Shown here piece after piece: positions 34,569 to 46,685 of a stretch of 64,000 bases of DNA. The notes below the pieces were generated by a model. It searched no databases and was not told where the DNA came from. It saw only the letters and a program-made list of their open reading frames with translations. The stretch comes from Rebecca billardiae RCC1528 (taxonomy: Eukaryota; Haptophyta). The stretch covers positions 248,001 through 312,000 of the forward strand of contig OZ251227.1 of the NCBI GenBank assembly GCA_965240325.2, given 5' to 3'. Each line of letters begins with the position of its first letter. The stretch's first letter is position 1. The position numbers and the translations under genes are program-made.

Positions 34569-36428
34569 ATTTTACGGAGGCCGCGTTTGGACGCAGAAAC
34601 GCGCGATGGAGAGGCCCGCCCTCGCACGACCGCGCTCGCGAGATCGCGAGATCGCGACCTGCGGCGCGGCGCTCGACGCGCTCTTTCTGCTCGGAGGCCG
34701 CGAGGACACCCAGGTGCGCCAGCTCGCGAGCGCGCACCTTCCTCCTCGCCGCGCTCGCCGAGCACGAGCCGATCTGCAGCACATGTGCAAAGAGCCGCAT
34801 GTGGCCGAGCTCGCGCGCGCGGCACGGCTGCACACGGAAAGGGTTAGCTGGCCCGATAGTCCGCGATGCAACGATTGCTGGGCGAATAACCGGATCATCG
34901 GATTCGGGCCAGCTAACGAAATCTCAGTGTGGCTCATGATGCACGCGCAAAGGAGCACTGCACAGGGTGCGATTGGGAGCATTCCTTCTCCCGGGCGGCC
35001 ACCACGGCCTCGGAGGTGGTGAGGAACGCGTCGGCGACCACGGCGTGGACCACCTCCGTCGCGCCGGACACTCCGGTCGCCCCTCGCCGGACTCCATCCT
35101 CGCTGCGCGCTGACCGTTTGCCGAGCAGGCGGCTCTGCCGCCTGCCCGGCGCGTGCCCGGGTGGTGCCACAAGGCGGGTGCAGACGTGGCAGCGCGGTGG
35201 TGCGTGCGATCGGGGGACCCCACCTGAGCTACGACACGGGCGCGCGCGCTCATCCGTGCTCATCACGGTGGTGGACGCGCGCGTCGCGCGCTTGTCGGCT
35301 GTCATGGGCTGACGGCTGGGCTGCTTTTCGATGTCGGCGGCGGCCACAGCTCGCTAGTACGGGCGCGATGGTGGCTGCGAGTGGTACGCTGCGTTGCACC
35401 AGATCCGTGTGCGTCACGCACGACGCTCAGCCGGCTCGCCCTCGGACCATTGGCTGAGTTCTACTCGCCGCGCGCGCCGCGCGCAGCAGCTGCCCGAGGG
35501 CTGCTCGGGGTGCGAAGCGCGCCCCGCGCGCTGAACGTGGGCGCGACGAGGTGGTGCGGCGAGCATGCGCGGGTGTGTGCGCGTGATGGGCACCCCCATT
35601 GCGCTACTTGCCATGCACATCTGCCTCTCGCCAAGCCTTCGACACGATTGCTGCAAGCGCTGCGCGGAGGCGCGCTCGCAGGCTCGCGCGCGTTTGAATC
35701 TGGGCTCGGCGGCGATCGCGTGGACGAAGGGCAGCGCGGTGCACGGTGGCGGAGCGCGTGCGGAGCGCAGCCTCCACCTCATACACGCTTCATCCAGACA
35801 CATCGCGCATGCTCGCGCGACCTCCTCGGTCCATCACGCACGCGTGCGCGCGCGAGCACGTGTGCAGCCGCCAGGCGCGCGCACGGCGCGCCGCGTTGGC
35901 GCGCGCGCACCGATGCCCATGCGCAGCTCGACGAGCGAGCGTGGTGTGTTTCGATGCGTATTGGGAGGCTCGAATTTACGCGCGCGCACGCGCCGGCCCT
36001 CGCCGCCCCTTCGCTCGCCCACGCCTCATCTGTGCGCTCGGCGTTTGCAGGCAGCTGCTCATCCTTTCCAACACGTGCACAAACGAGCAGATAGCGCTGG
36101 GCGAGGTCGATTGGTGCGTCAGATATTCGGCAACGACCAGACCCGCGCGTGTGCCGCCACTCGTGCTACTCGTGACGACCACCTCTGGCTCGGTCGCGCG
36201 CACGAGGCTGCTCGCGGCCCGAATCGTGCCGTGTACCGTCAAGCTGTACCGTGCGCAGCGAGGCGCACTCAGACGTTGGCATGGGCTCGCATGCAAGGGC
36301 CCAACAGTGCGACGCGTCGATGGAGCATGCTCCGGATACGCTTCGGCGCACTTCCCGACGCGCACGAGCCGCTCGAAGGCGCGGAAGGGCGCCCAAACGG
36401 GGCATCCGCCATTTTGCGCCACTTCGGC
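34569..36428. other. Interval inside the mobile-element nest
   Basis: The 1.86 kb between the two inverted 51-bp blocks hold several open frames of Arg/Ala-rich composition without domain features. I cannot say whether it is an element interior or older host sequence. No RNA gene was seen. Confidence 0.35.
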
Positions 36429-36553
36429 CCGGATGGCGGTCAAGGGAAATTGCTGGTGCGCTATCCTCAGAAAAGTTTACACAAGGCGCGGACGCATTCT
36501 ATGTGTCTGTTGCACTCTGAGCCTGACGCTTGTCCGATGCTGCCACGTCGTTA
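36429..36553 (+). mobile_element. Internally deleted retroelement-like copy with (TA)n tail
   Basis: A 51-bp block (36429-36479) identical to the complement of 34518-34568 is joined directly to a 3' end (about 36484-36553) matching the fragment at 33277. It is followed by TA repeats at 36554-36571. The roughly 900 bp of coding sequence present in the other copy are missing. Confidence 0.6.
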
Positions 36554-36846
36554 AATATATATATATATATATCATAATAAATATTATTAAGTCAGAATGA
36601 TATCGACGATGATATACGACATCATACGTACTCAGTAGTCGATGTAAGACGGTACCGTGACGCCACGCACTCGTTCTTACGTAATAATAGTCGTAATACC
36701 GCGCGCGGGCCGCCGGAGCCGTACAGTTTTCATGGCAGCCAGTCGTCAGACCGAACCGACACTAGTCAGGCGACACGATCTCGCCAGAGAGGAAGCCTTG
36801 AAACGCAATTATTAACCATGAACGAGCGTACCAGAACTAGGAGGCG

Positions 36847-37491
36847 CTACTTGCAGAACTTGTCCGATTTCTTCGTGCACCTGTAGTCGAGCACATCCTC
36901 GCGCGTACGGCCGGCGCCCAGCCGTTCCGTGACCTTGACGGTGGTCTTCCATGGCAGGTTGGCCTCCTTGACGACCTCGTATTCCACGGTGCCCTCGGCG
37001 GCGGCCCGCTCTTCTGCTCGCCTACGCTTGCGCTCGGCAGCCGCGGCGGCCGCGGCGGCCGCCGCATCTGGCACCGCCTTGGCGACAGCAAACGCGCTCG
37101 GCGACGTGACATCGCACGAGAACGGTGCGGCAAGGTTTGCGGAAGAGTCACCGATGACCATCGTCACTTCCCGAGCTTCATCTGCCGTCGTGTTGCGAAA
37201 GCGATCAATGATGGTGACGCAGAGTGAGTCGCCCACAGTGAGCTCGCGCGAGAAGCGCGTGTCCGCACCCATCACGATCGTGCCCGAGGTCTGGACCGTC
37301 CCCGTCCCTGGGACGGGCGTGAGCGCGCTTGCCTCTGGGCCCTCGCTGGGTGCCGGGATGGGCGCGTCGATAGGCTGGTCATCAGCATCACTTTGATGCT
37401 TCCTCTTCTTCTTCTTCTTCTTCTTGCGCTCATCATCGTCCCCTTTGAGCTTCAGGCGGCCGCCGATGGCCAGGTCGAAGCTGGAGCTCAT
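36847..37491 (-). CDS. FAM32A-like lysine-rich N-terminus with C-terminal globular domain
   Basis: The ATG at 37491 gives 214 aa starting MSSSFDLAIGGRLKLKG, followed by a Lys run (ERKKKKKKKRKHQ). This is typical of the N-terminus of FAM32A/DUF1754 proteins, which are small nuclear and spliceosome-associated. An in-frame ATG at 37548 would add 19 residues. The remainder is not FAM32A-like. It contains SGTIVMGADTRFSRELTVGD, VTMVIGDSSANLAAPFSCDV, an Ala run and charged helix, then WKTTVKVTERLGAGRTREDV. I do not recognise that part. The start lies 152 bp from the divergent TLC gene. Confidence 0.65.
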   Translation of the reverse strand: MSSSFDLAIGGRLKLKGDDDERKKKKKKKRKHQSDADDQPIDAPIPAPSEGPEASALTPVPGTGTVQTSGTIVMGADTRFSRELTVGDSLCVTIIDRFRNTTADEAREVTMVIGDSSANLAAPFSCDVTSPSAFAVAKAVPDAAAAAAAAAAERKRRRAEERAAAEGTVEYEVVKEANLPWKTTVKVTERLGAGRTREDVLDYRCTKKSDKFCK

Positions 37492-37643
37492 GCTGGATGG
37501 ATTGCTGGTGAGCACCCGCCACGATGGCGGCGGCGCCGGCCGGGGCATCACTGTGCATCAAGGAATCAAAGGAATCTCTTTGTCCACTGAAGCACGCCTT
37601 GGCCGCGTGCGCGGGGACGGGCGTCCGCGGTCGTTTGTCGTCC

Positions 37644-38510
37644 ATGGAGGCCTCCGGCGCTTCCCACCTCCTCGCGCTCTCCATTGATGCGTACCGCTCG
37701 CGGCCGAGCAACCAATCGCTCGCCTTCACGGGAGTATGCGCCCTCGTGCTTCTCTGCGCGGTCGAGTCGAGCTTCTATGCTTTTACGTGCTGGCGGGCAC
37801 GTGTGTCGCCGGGGCCTATCCTCGGCCATCCACGGCACAGACGCATGCTCTCTCGCCGCGCCTTTGAAGTCCTGATGATGGCCTCCTTCACTGTCCAAGG
37901 GCTTTGGGCGCACGACGCCCTTGGCGGGTTTAGCGGTTATGCTAGTGCGTACGGCGGCGATCCTGTTCGGCGCATGCTGGCTTACGAGCCTTTTGCCCTG
38001 CGCCTGGCGCTTTCGCAGCTGGTCTACCAGGCGTACAACACGTACATCTCCGCGCGCGACGGCGACGGGCCGATTTTCTTGGCACACCACGTGGCGACGG
38101 GCCTCCTGTGCTTCCTCGCCCTGCACCCTTTCGTGCTGAGCTACGCGCCCTTCTTCTTGGGACTGAGCGAGCTCTCCTCTGCGCTGCTGTGCGCGCTCGC
38201 GACGACAGACGAGGCTCACGGGGTGCCAGAGCTGGCGAATGTGTTCCCCGTGACACAGAAGGTGCTCGGCGTGGTCTTCGCCTTGACCTTCACAGTGTTC
38301 CGGATCGTGCTGTGGCCATATGTGTCGTACCTCTTCTGGCACGACACGCTTGCCGTGCTGGCGGCCGGTGCGCACCCTGCGTGGGTGTGCTACACCTTCC
38401 TCGTCTTCAACGCTGGGCTGAGTGGGCTGCAGGTGCTGTGGTTCGGTGAGATCCTGCGCGAGGCGTTCAAGCTTTTTGCGCCGAAGCGGTCGAAGGGAAG
38501 CAGCGACTAG
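37644..38510 (+). CDS. TLC (TRAM-LAG1-CLN8) domain membrane protein
   Basis: The ATG at 37644 gives 288 aa; an in-frame ATG at 37524 would add 40 residues but overlaps the divergent promoter. The protein has about seven hydrophobic spans. Central features are FALRLALSQLVYQAYNTY, then FLAHHVATGLLCFLALHP and FFLGLSELSSALLCALAT, the His-His and Glu-containing helices of a TLC domain. VFRIVLWPYVSYLFWHD and a basic cytosolic tail (FAPKRSKGSSD) follow. TLC proteins include ceramide synthases and lipid-sensing or lipid-transport proteins. The ceramide synthase Lag1 motif is not complete here, so a TMEM56/CLN8-type lipid role is more likely. Confidence 0.8.
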   Translation: MEASGASHLLALSIDAYRSRPSNQSLAFTGVCALVLLCAVESSFYAFTCWRARVSPGPILGHPRHRRMLSRRAFEVLMMASFTVQGLWAHDALGGFSGYASAYGGDPVRRMLAYEPFALRLALSQLVYQAYNTYISARDGDGPIFLAHHVATGLLCFLALHPFVLSYAPFFLGLSELSSALLCALATTDEAHGVPELANVFPVTQKVLGVVFALTFTVFRIVLWPYVSYLFWHDTLAVLAAGAHPAWVCYTFLVFNAGLSGLQVLWFGEILREAFKLFAPKRSKGSSD

Positions 38511-39122
<612 letters not shown>

Positions 39123-39132
39123 CCGTACGGTT

Positions 39133-41834
39133 CGCTGCGTTCCTGAGCCCCAGCGCCAGAATTACGCGAGAATAAAGCCGCGCAATTGTTCACATACGAA
39201 GAATCGCATTTTCAGCGCACCCGCGTCGGTTGGCGGTCTTCGATTGATGAGCGAACGAGCCCAAAGCCGTGCTATGCGGGCGAGGCAGATCGCGAGAGAT
39301 TGCCACCGAGGGTTCAAGAGGCCAAGACGAGAGTGTGTCGCCGGTCGTCGGCGGGCGGCAGGGCTTCGAACGCAGCCCGGCCAGGCCAGGCCGCCAGAGA
39401 GTCTCTGCGACATTGGCGTGGCTGAGGAGCTCTCGCGCGGGTCCAGGGACATCAGCGCTCAGTGTCAGCCGCGTGCACACCTTCGTAGGTCCACATTGGG
39501 CGTCGCCCTTTGCTTGCACACGCGCGTGCGCACCTGGTCCTCTTCTGCGGCTAATGCGCACTCCGCAATCATTGCTCCTGACGCTGATCGTGCAGGTGCG
39601 GGCGCGGGGGGGCGAGCCTGCCAGCAGTCGGCGTGCGATGTACGGCGAGTCGCATGTTTCCTATTCGACCCCGATAGCGGCCACTCGAGCTCTTTCCTCG
39701 CCGTCGGACACTCTGTGCCCGCGCGCCTACAGAGGTCACGGCCCAGATCCGCAGAAAGCTGCCGCCAGTTCACATCCTCACGTTGTGCCTTCGATCGGCT
39801 TGGCGTGCAGTGTCAACAAGCGGTGTGCAGTACTCGTAAGGTCACGCACCAGCTGCAAGCACACCTTCGGAGCCCCAGGCTGGCTCCGGGGGCTGCACGC
39901 GAGCGCACGCAATGCTGCTCGGGCAGTGACACGCTGCGCTGGGAGTCCGTGAGCGGGTCTCTACGCAGGCTCGATGGAGTACCGCTGTACCGCCCGTACC
40001 GCCTTGGCCGGCGCCCGCGGCTCGACTCGCTGACTAACTCTGACAATCCAGTCGGCTCGACCGCTGCCAGTGCGCGGGCGCTCGTAATCTGCGACTCAGA
40101 CTGGAGGCGTAGCCGGTTCAGCCGTCGGCGTGTTGCCGGCGCACGCCCGCCGGGCCCAGTCACTGCAACATTTACTACGGAGCCTCGGTACGTACCGGGC
40201 GCGGGGCTTTATAAGACTACTGCTCATCACTCGATACTGCGGACCGTCCGCACTATTCACTAACGGGCACGCGGCTAAGGTTCCGTTGTCCGTCTGTCCG
40301 TGCGCGCGCAGCTGATGCTGACACTCAGACAGCCGTAACCGTTTCGGTTTATAATATAATATATATATATATGCACTGAATACTGATGATGCAGCAGTCA
40401 GCACGCGGACCCAAGGTGAGTCGCGCTATACGCGGCATGCTGCGATAAGTGCATGATGACGACTATACCGTAGTGACGACCGTGTCTGTGATCGAATATC
40501 CTGACTCCGGCGGCACGTTTGAGTCGATGAGCGCTGCCACGGCCGCCGCGGCGCGAGCGGGTCGCCCCGAGCCGGCAGAGCAGCACCGCCACTGGTCCAG
40601 AGGGCAGCGGCACTGAGCCGTCGTGCTATGTGACCCGGGGCCTTACCGTCTTAGGCCAGGCCTCGGCGTGGGCAGAGGCGGCCCAGGCCCTGTGGGCCGG
40701 CAGGCCCAGGCCCAGCGGCGAGCGAGTGTTGCTCGGAGCCGCGCCGTCCAGTGTCCGAGACAGCGCGTGGCCCGGTCAACGAGTGCGTCGTGACTGCGCC
40801 AGGCGCCGCGCCACGTCTGCGACACAGAGCCAAGCACTGCCACTGACGACTGCCGCCGTGCCGACGCATCCACACATCCAAGTCAGTAGGGCTTTGCCAT
40901 GCCGCACGTACAACGGTGCCCACAGATGAGCGTGAGATCCTGTCTAATGAGCCATGAGCATCGACGTGTGATGCAGCACGTCCGGTGGCGGGTAGCTGCG
41001 GCACGCGGCGGCGGCGGTCATGAGGAGTATGCTCGTTGCCACCGACCGCAGTATCGCTGTAATCGCTGTGGCCCATCCTCTGCACTGCAGAGGTGAAGAG
41101 CGACTGAGCAAGCCATGCCGACTTGCCGCACCGTCGTGCAGCTGCCGGCACGCGCGCGCTGTCACGAGGGCACGGAGGCTGTCGAGAGCAGCGCGGTGGG
41201 CAGCATCGAAGACAACTCAAAGTGGGCCCGGGATGCCCACCTGAGTGGTGGCTGAACCTTCAAATCGCGCCCTTCGATCACCAACTTGTCGGCGGCGCTG
41301 GCAAGTTGTCGGGCCACGCGCGGTGCCACGGATGATGAACGGCGCAGGCGTGGCAGGCAGAAACAACAGGAGCTGCCGGGACTGCGTCGGCCGCGCCTGC
41401 CCGCAGTCGTATCGAGCGAGGCTACGCGCACTCAAACATCCCCTAGTCCGTGCACTAGCGTTGTTCGCCATCGACCTCGTACTAGTGTGCCGGGGAGGCG
41501 TCGCCTGTCGTCACTCGCTCGTAGATCGTGCGCCGACGAAGGGTCTAGGAGCGTTGAGGGCCTGCAGGATCAACCGATGGAGAGATGCTGCTGTGTATCC
41601 TCACAAAAGCGACGCTTCGGGGCAGATGTTCGAGAGATCGGACGATCAAGCGAAAGTCATAGGTTGCAATTTTGGGCCCACTACGGCGAGACTTACTCAC
41701 GTCATTAACAGAAGGTTACCCGCTGCTCAACTTTCGGCCCCCTTCAGCGACGTCTCGACCAATGGCGCGCGTGGGAGGAAAGAAAGGTTCTCTGATCTCG
41801 CGTAATTCTGGCGCTGCGGCTCAGGAACGCAGCG
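39133..41834. mobile_element. 2.7-kb element with 39-bp terminal inverted repeats
   Basis: The left end (39133-39171) begins CGCTGCGTTCCTGAGCC and is the reverse complement of 41796-41834 with one mismatch. The interior has no ORF that looks like a transposase or any known domain, so the element would be non-autonomous or dead. I could not identify a target-site duplication; the left end lies just after the compound microsatellite. Confidence 0.65.
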
Positions 41835-41988
41835 TATAACACTGCGAGTCGTCACGACATACTCATCATCATAGTTATTATTACTACTACCGCTCGTCAT
41901 TATATATATATAGCTAATATTAAGCTAGACTCTACTGCTATTATAATAAGTAGCTTAATATATTTAAATAATAAAGTTCATCAAGTTA

Positions 41989-43522
41989 CTAAGCTGAGTC
42001 GATGTCTTCCGCAGAGCCATCGGCCCCGCCGCATTGCCCATGCACGGCTCTGCTCCTCAGCCCTGTTGCTTTGGCGGTCTCCTGCCACTGGCCAGTGACG
42101 GCTGCTGCCGCCGCCGCCTGCGCTGACTCAGCCAGCCGCACGTCCTCGAAGGACTCCAAGGAGAGTTGGCGCAGCCGCCACGCGCGCTCCGGAGGCAGCG
42201 GAACGGAGCGGAAGCGCTTCTCGATCTCTTCCCACCTGTCGAGCTCGAGGAAGCACATCTCCTGCTCGCAGTATTTCGTGAGGTGCGGCACAGCCTCGGT
42301 GTTGTCGATCACAGCGAGGAACTCGGCGCACGGCGCGAGTCTGTTGACCGAGACGGGCACGTGCTCGAGGGAGTCGCGCAGCTCAGCCTCGGGCACGTGC
42401 CGGCCAGTGGCCTCGGCGCGCTTGCGCACGCGCCTTCTGACCTCCTCCTCGTCGGCCGTGACGTACAGAATCGCGATCTGGTAGTCGGGGTGCCGCCGGC
42501 GGATGTCGTGGAAGACGCGTCGGTACCATCGCCAGTCGCGCAGCGAGCCGTCCACCCACACGTGCATGCCCAGCCGCAGCGCCGCCTCCTGCGCGAGCTC
42601 GACGAGGTAGCCTGACTCGCGGTGCGTGTGCGAGCCCGCCTTGAGCGGGTCGCGCGCGACGTATTCGTACCACTCGGGCAGCGCCGCCTTGAAGTTGTCC
42701 GGGTCGATGTGCACGATGTCCTCCAGCGGGAAGATGCCTGCCTTGGACATCCACTTGATGGTGCGCGATTTACCCGCGCCCTGCGAGGGCAAGGGCACCG
42801 GCGGCGGCCGGGGGCGGGGCGGTTGAGTGATCGTCTCAGCGACCGCGTATGCCGTCTGGGGACGATGCAGTCGCATCACAGCCAGCCTAGACCCCTGCTC
42901 AGCCCGGCTGCGAGCAACGCAGCACTCCCTCACGCGCGCGTGCGCGTGCGCGTGCGCGTGCGCGTGCGCGTGCGCGTGCGCGTGCGCGTGCGCACACCAT
43001 CGCCCCCGCGGTGAAGACAATCCACGGCGTCGTCTGGCGCGACATGTGCGTGCCGACGCACTGGCTGACGAGCTCGTCCTGCATGAGCTGCCGCTCGATC
43101 ACATACGCCCCATGGTAGCTCTTGTCGAGCGTCTCGCGAATCGCCTTGTACTTGCCATACGACTGCCCGTCCTTGGCGCTGTAATTGTCGCGTGTCGAGC
43201 GCGAGTAGTCGTAGTCGAGAGGGACGGCGAAGGGTGGTGCGACGTGCACGCGCGAGAGTACCGGCGACGAAGGCGACGACGCGATTATCAGCCGGGATGG
43301 CACTGCGGACACGACTGACGGCATCGCCTGCGCCTGCGCGACCGCGGGGCTCGCAGGCAGCGTGCCATGCGATGCATGGTGGTCGGTGTGCACGAGATGC
43401 GACGACAGCGCCGGCCGCAGGGACCGGCCAGCCCGTCGCGCGCGAAGCATGAGCGAGGACAGCATGGCGATGACCAAGCCCGCGAGGAAGCACGTCACGC
43501 CGAACAGCCGTCGCGGCGTCAT
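41989..43522 (-). CDS. Membrane-anchored zeta-toxin-fold P-loop kinase
   Basis: Exons 42998-43522 and 41989-42780 are joined in phase 0 to give 438 aa, with the start at the first in-frame ATG (43522). The N-terminus is a signal anchor (RLFGVTCFLAGLVIAMLSSL). The intron (GTGTGC...TCGCAG) interrupts the nucleotide-binding loop, and splicing creates FTAGAMGAGKSRTIKWM. Next come IVHIDPDNFKAALPEWYEY, THRESGYLVELAQEAALRL, MHVWVDGSLRDWRWY and QIAILYVTADEEEVRRRVRK, the order expected in the zeta_toxin family. In eukaryotes such proteins are taken to be small-molecule or protein kinases, not toxins. The substrate is unknown. Confidence 0.85.
42935..42993. repeat. Intronic (GCGTGC)n hexanucleotide repeat
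   Basis: About nine units of GCGTGC fill the 5' part of the kinase-gene intron, next to the donor site. On the coding strand it is GCGCAC repeats immediately after GTGT. Confidence 0.9.
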
Positions 43523-43790
43523 TCGCGTGCCGACGGCCCTCTCATGCGGCACGCGGTGGGCGGCGGGTCACGCACGCAAGTTGTAGATTCCACAAGCGGG
43601 TGGGAGCTCCCACCGGGTTTTTCCTGCGATCAAGCTAGTTCTGCTGTCTTTTTCTTTTCTGGCCGTGGAAGCCTTTGCTGCAGCGGACTGCTCGTCAAGA
43701 CGGCAGTTTCACGGCCAAGTCGCAACAGTTTCGTAGCCGCCATCGTTTGCCCCTGCTGGGGGCTGCCGCTCGTCGTCGCCGGCTGGCGCG
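43523..43790. promoter_or_regulatory. Divergent promoter region with 16-bp palindrome, kinase / DRC2
   Basis: The 268-bp gap between the divergent starts contains the perfect palindrome GGTGGGAGCTCCCACC at 43599-43614. It is a candidate site for a dimeric factor acting on both genes, by inference. Confidence 0.4.
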
Positions 43791-45504
43791 ATGGCGAAGA
43801 TCGGTAAGCAGTTCAAGGGCGCGAGCAAGGAGAAGGCGGGTGGAAAGAAGGGCAAGCTGACCGATGAGGAGCGCAGGATGCAGGAGGAGATGCAGCGCTT
43901 GCTCGAGGAGGAGCGGCAGCGCAAGGCCGAGGAGCGGCGCAAGCGGCAGCTCAAGGAGCGCCAGGCGCAGGAGGAGAAGTACTCGCGCGTGAACCGGCTC
44001 AAGATCATGAACCAGTGGCGCAAGCTGATGCGCCTGGTCAAGGTCGAGGACCTGCGCAAGGAGATCGAGATCATCTCGCAGAACCACGAGCGCGAGGTCG
44101 ACCGCAAGGACGCGATCATCCAGATGCTCGACCGCGACCTCGAGGAGTCGGAGGAGCAGTACCAGATGGCGCTGCGCTCGCACCTGCAGGCGGTGGACCG
44201 GCTGCTCGAGCTGCACGCGCAGCGCACGAAGAAGCTCGAGTTCGAGTTCGAGAAGGACCTCACCGAGCTCACCACCGAGTTTGCGGACGAGCGCGGAGAG
44301 ATTGTGGGCGCGCACGGTGCGCACAAGAAGGAGCTGATCGAGATCATGACGCTGATGGAGCGCGAGTACAACGAGGCGGAGGAGGACGCGCGGCAGGAGA
44401 CCGACGGGCAGCGCGAGGAGATCAAGAACCGCAACGCCGAGGACTACAACATGCTGCGCGACACGCTCGAGCGGCTGATCAAGAAGATCGAGGAGGACTT
44501 TGACACCGCGCACTCCAACTACATGGCCAACACCGAGGCGCGCACGCAGGAGTTCAAGCACCTCACGTTCCGCGACCAGCAGTCGGCGAAGACGATCGAC
44601 ACGCAGATGCGCCGGCTGCAGCGCCTGCAGGACTCGATCAACCACTGGCGCACCAAGATCGCCAACAACGCGCGCGAGTGCGAGGAGCGCAACCGCGCGC
44701 TGCGCGAGGAGAAGGACGCGATTGGGCGGCACTACCAGGACCTCAAGGCGCGCATGGCCAAGTTCCGCGACGGCGAGGCGCGCAGGCTGCAGGACCTGAC
44801 GATGAACGCGCGCACGGCGATCAAGTCGCTCGAGGAGAAGCTCAAGCGCGCCGAGAACATCCTCAAGCTCGCCGAGCTCAACCGCAAGATGGAGACCGAG
44901 CGCGAGAAGGTGCGCGCCGCGCCGCGCCGCGCCGCGCACACGCGGCGGCGCAAAACCCTGCGCCGCCGGCCGCGCGCGACGCGGCGTGTGCGGCTCGGGC
45001 TCCGTCGCGCCCGCCGGGCTCACATCCGCGCCCCGCCTCGCGCTTCGCGCCCGCTTCGCCGCGCCTCCCGCGCAGGTGCTCCCCTTCTACCAGTCGACCG
45101 TGGAGGACGAGGAGCACGCCTCGCAGTCCGTGCTCGACGTCTCAAAGGCGCTGCAGGCGTCCGCGACCGGCCGCGACGGCAAGCAGGTGGAGGAGTGGAA
45201 CTACCTGAACAACTTCTTCAAGCGGTACAACAAGGTGCTGCTCGACGAGCTCGCCATCTCGCGCGAAAAAGGTAGGCTCGAGCAGGAGAACACCGATCTG
45301 CGCGCCATCCTGAAGCAGTACCTCGACGGCATCTCTGTGAACGATGACGTGATCAACGCGGCCAACCCTCTGCTCGTGCTCAACAACAGGAGCAACCTGG
45401 CGGTGGCGCCGCCTCGGGCGACGGGCAGGGCAACGGTGATCGAGGCGGCGCACAAAGTGATGATTCCGCAGCTCACCAGCGGGCGGCAAGGCTCGTCCAT
45501 CTGA
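43791..45504 (+). CDS. DRC2: Dynein regulatory complex subunit 2 (CCDC65 family)
   Basis: Exons 43791-44909 and 45076-45504 (phase 0; intron GTGCGC...GCGCAG) give 515 aa, typical for the family. The protein is almost wholly coiled coil. Diagnostic stretches are [76 protein letters not shown] and [17 protein letters not shown], with [11 protein letters not shown] near the C-terminus. DRC2 forms the base plate of the nexin-dynein regulatory complex with DRC1 in motile axonemes. Its presence implies a flagellated life stage. Confidence 0.93.
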
Positions 45505-45950
45505 CGGCGGCGGCTTCGCTGCGCCTGCTGAGTCTGCTGACACTCGGTCGTGGAGCTGAGTGTTGACAGTTGAGTGAGTCACTGAGCGCCGTGGGCAGGC
45601 GACGAATACGATCCGCGCGAGTGAAGTTCCGTATCGCGATCGGTCCGTGAGGCTTGACCGTGTCGCCCGCACTCTCTGAAAAAAGCCAGCCGACCGTCCC
45701 GGGCCCGTCGGCCGACTCTGGCTCGCCGGCTCGGCAGTTTATTTATTATAATATACTTTATTTTTAAATAAATATACGACTATACTAATCACTGACAGTA
45801 CGTGATGGCACTATGTCGTCTTAATTACCGGTCGCCGTCCGAGTGGCGCGGATTACGATATATATACCGACGCGAGTGACTATATTGAGACGGCGGTGAC
45901 TGGTCCGACCCGGCGCGGACCGCGAGCAGCGCGGGCGGCGGCATGCCCCC
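45505..45950. other. Intergenic region, nothing recognised
   Basis: This holds the DRC2 3' region and then an AT-rich stretch (about 45740-45890). No gene or repeat is clear. Confidence 0.35.
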
Positions 45951-46685
45951 CCAACCGGTCCAGACCTCAGGATTATCCTTAACCTGCACGCCAGTGGGCG
46001 GCCCACTGGCGTGCAGGTTAAGGGTTTCGTCAGGTCGCGCGCTGTGGCGGACGCTCCCGCCGCCGCCTCGCTCTCGCCTTCCGCCGCCAGGGCGAGGCCG
46101 CGCGAAGTCCAGTAGATCTTCCGATGGGACGCAGCGGGGCGGTAGCGAAGCGGTGAACTACTGTCGCTTGCGCGTGGCGCAGCGCTTCGCGCCCTCGCAC
46201 CTCGACGGTCAGCTGCAGGCCCGCGAGAGCGCGAGCGTGCGCCGCCGCCACATTCAGCCAGAGCCATGCCGCGCCTTGCCTGCCGAGGCAGCGAAGAGGC
46301 ACGCACGTGAAGCCGCTGGGCACCATGGCGCGCGCCCACGACCGTACTGTCACATGGCTCACGCCGTCCTGGGATGCGCGCCTCGGGTTGCGCTCAGCGC
46401 GCGCATACTTTGCGGGGACGACAGCACGGCTGAAGCCGAGAGGCGGCGCACACGCCCGTGTGGGCTCAAGGCGCCGAGCAGATGGTCAGACGCGAGTTGC
46501 CCGGCGCAGGGCGGCGCAGAAAGGCCCTATGCCTCTGCCCGACCGCGTGCGCCATCGCCGCGTGCACGTCTACGACCGCGGCGGCGCGGCAGCGGGCGGC
46601 GCCTCGCGGCGGATGGCTGTGGCGGGCGCACGCGGCGGGTTTTGAATTTCCGAGTTTCCCAAATCCTGAGGTCTGGACCGGTTGG
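45951..46685. mobile_element. 735-bp MITE-like element with 24-bp terminal inverted repeats
   Basis: The ends are exact reverse complements: 45951-45974 begins CCAACCGGTCCAGACCTCAG and 46662-46685 is its complement. No transposase ORF lies inside. A 47-nt near-perfect palindrome sits three bases inside the left end. Confidence 0.7.
45977..46023. repeat. Perfect 23-bp-arm palindrome
   Basis: The arms (45977-45999 and 46001-46023) are exact reverse complements around a single G. The left arm starts CCTTAACCTGCACGCC. It could extrude as a cruciform or form a stable RNA stem. Confidence 0.9.

Noticed and set aside
41989-43522. Bacterial toxin-antitoxin pair
   Set aside because: The zeta-toxin-fold kinase has an intron and a signal anchor and its neighbour is a ciliary gene; there is no antitoxin partner.
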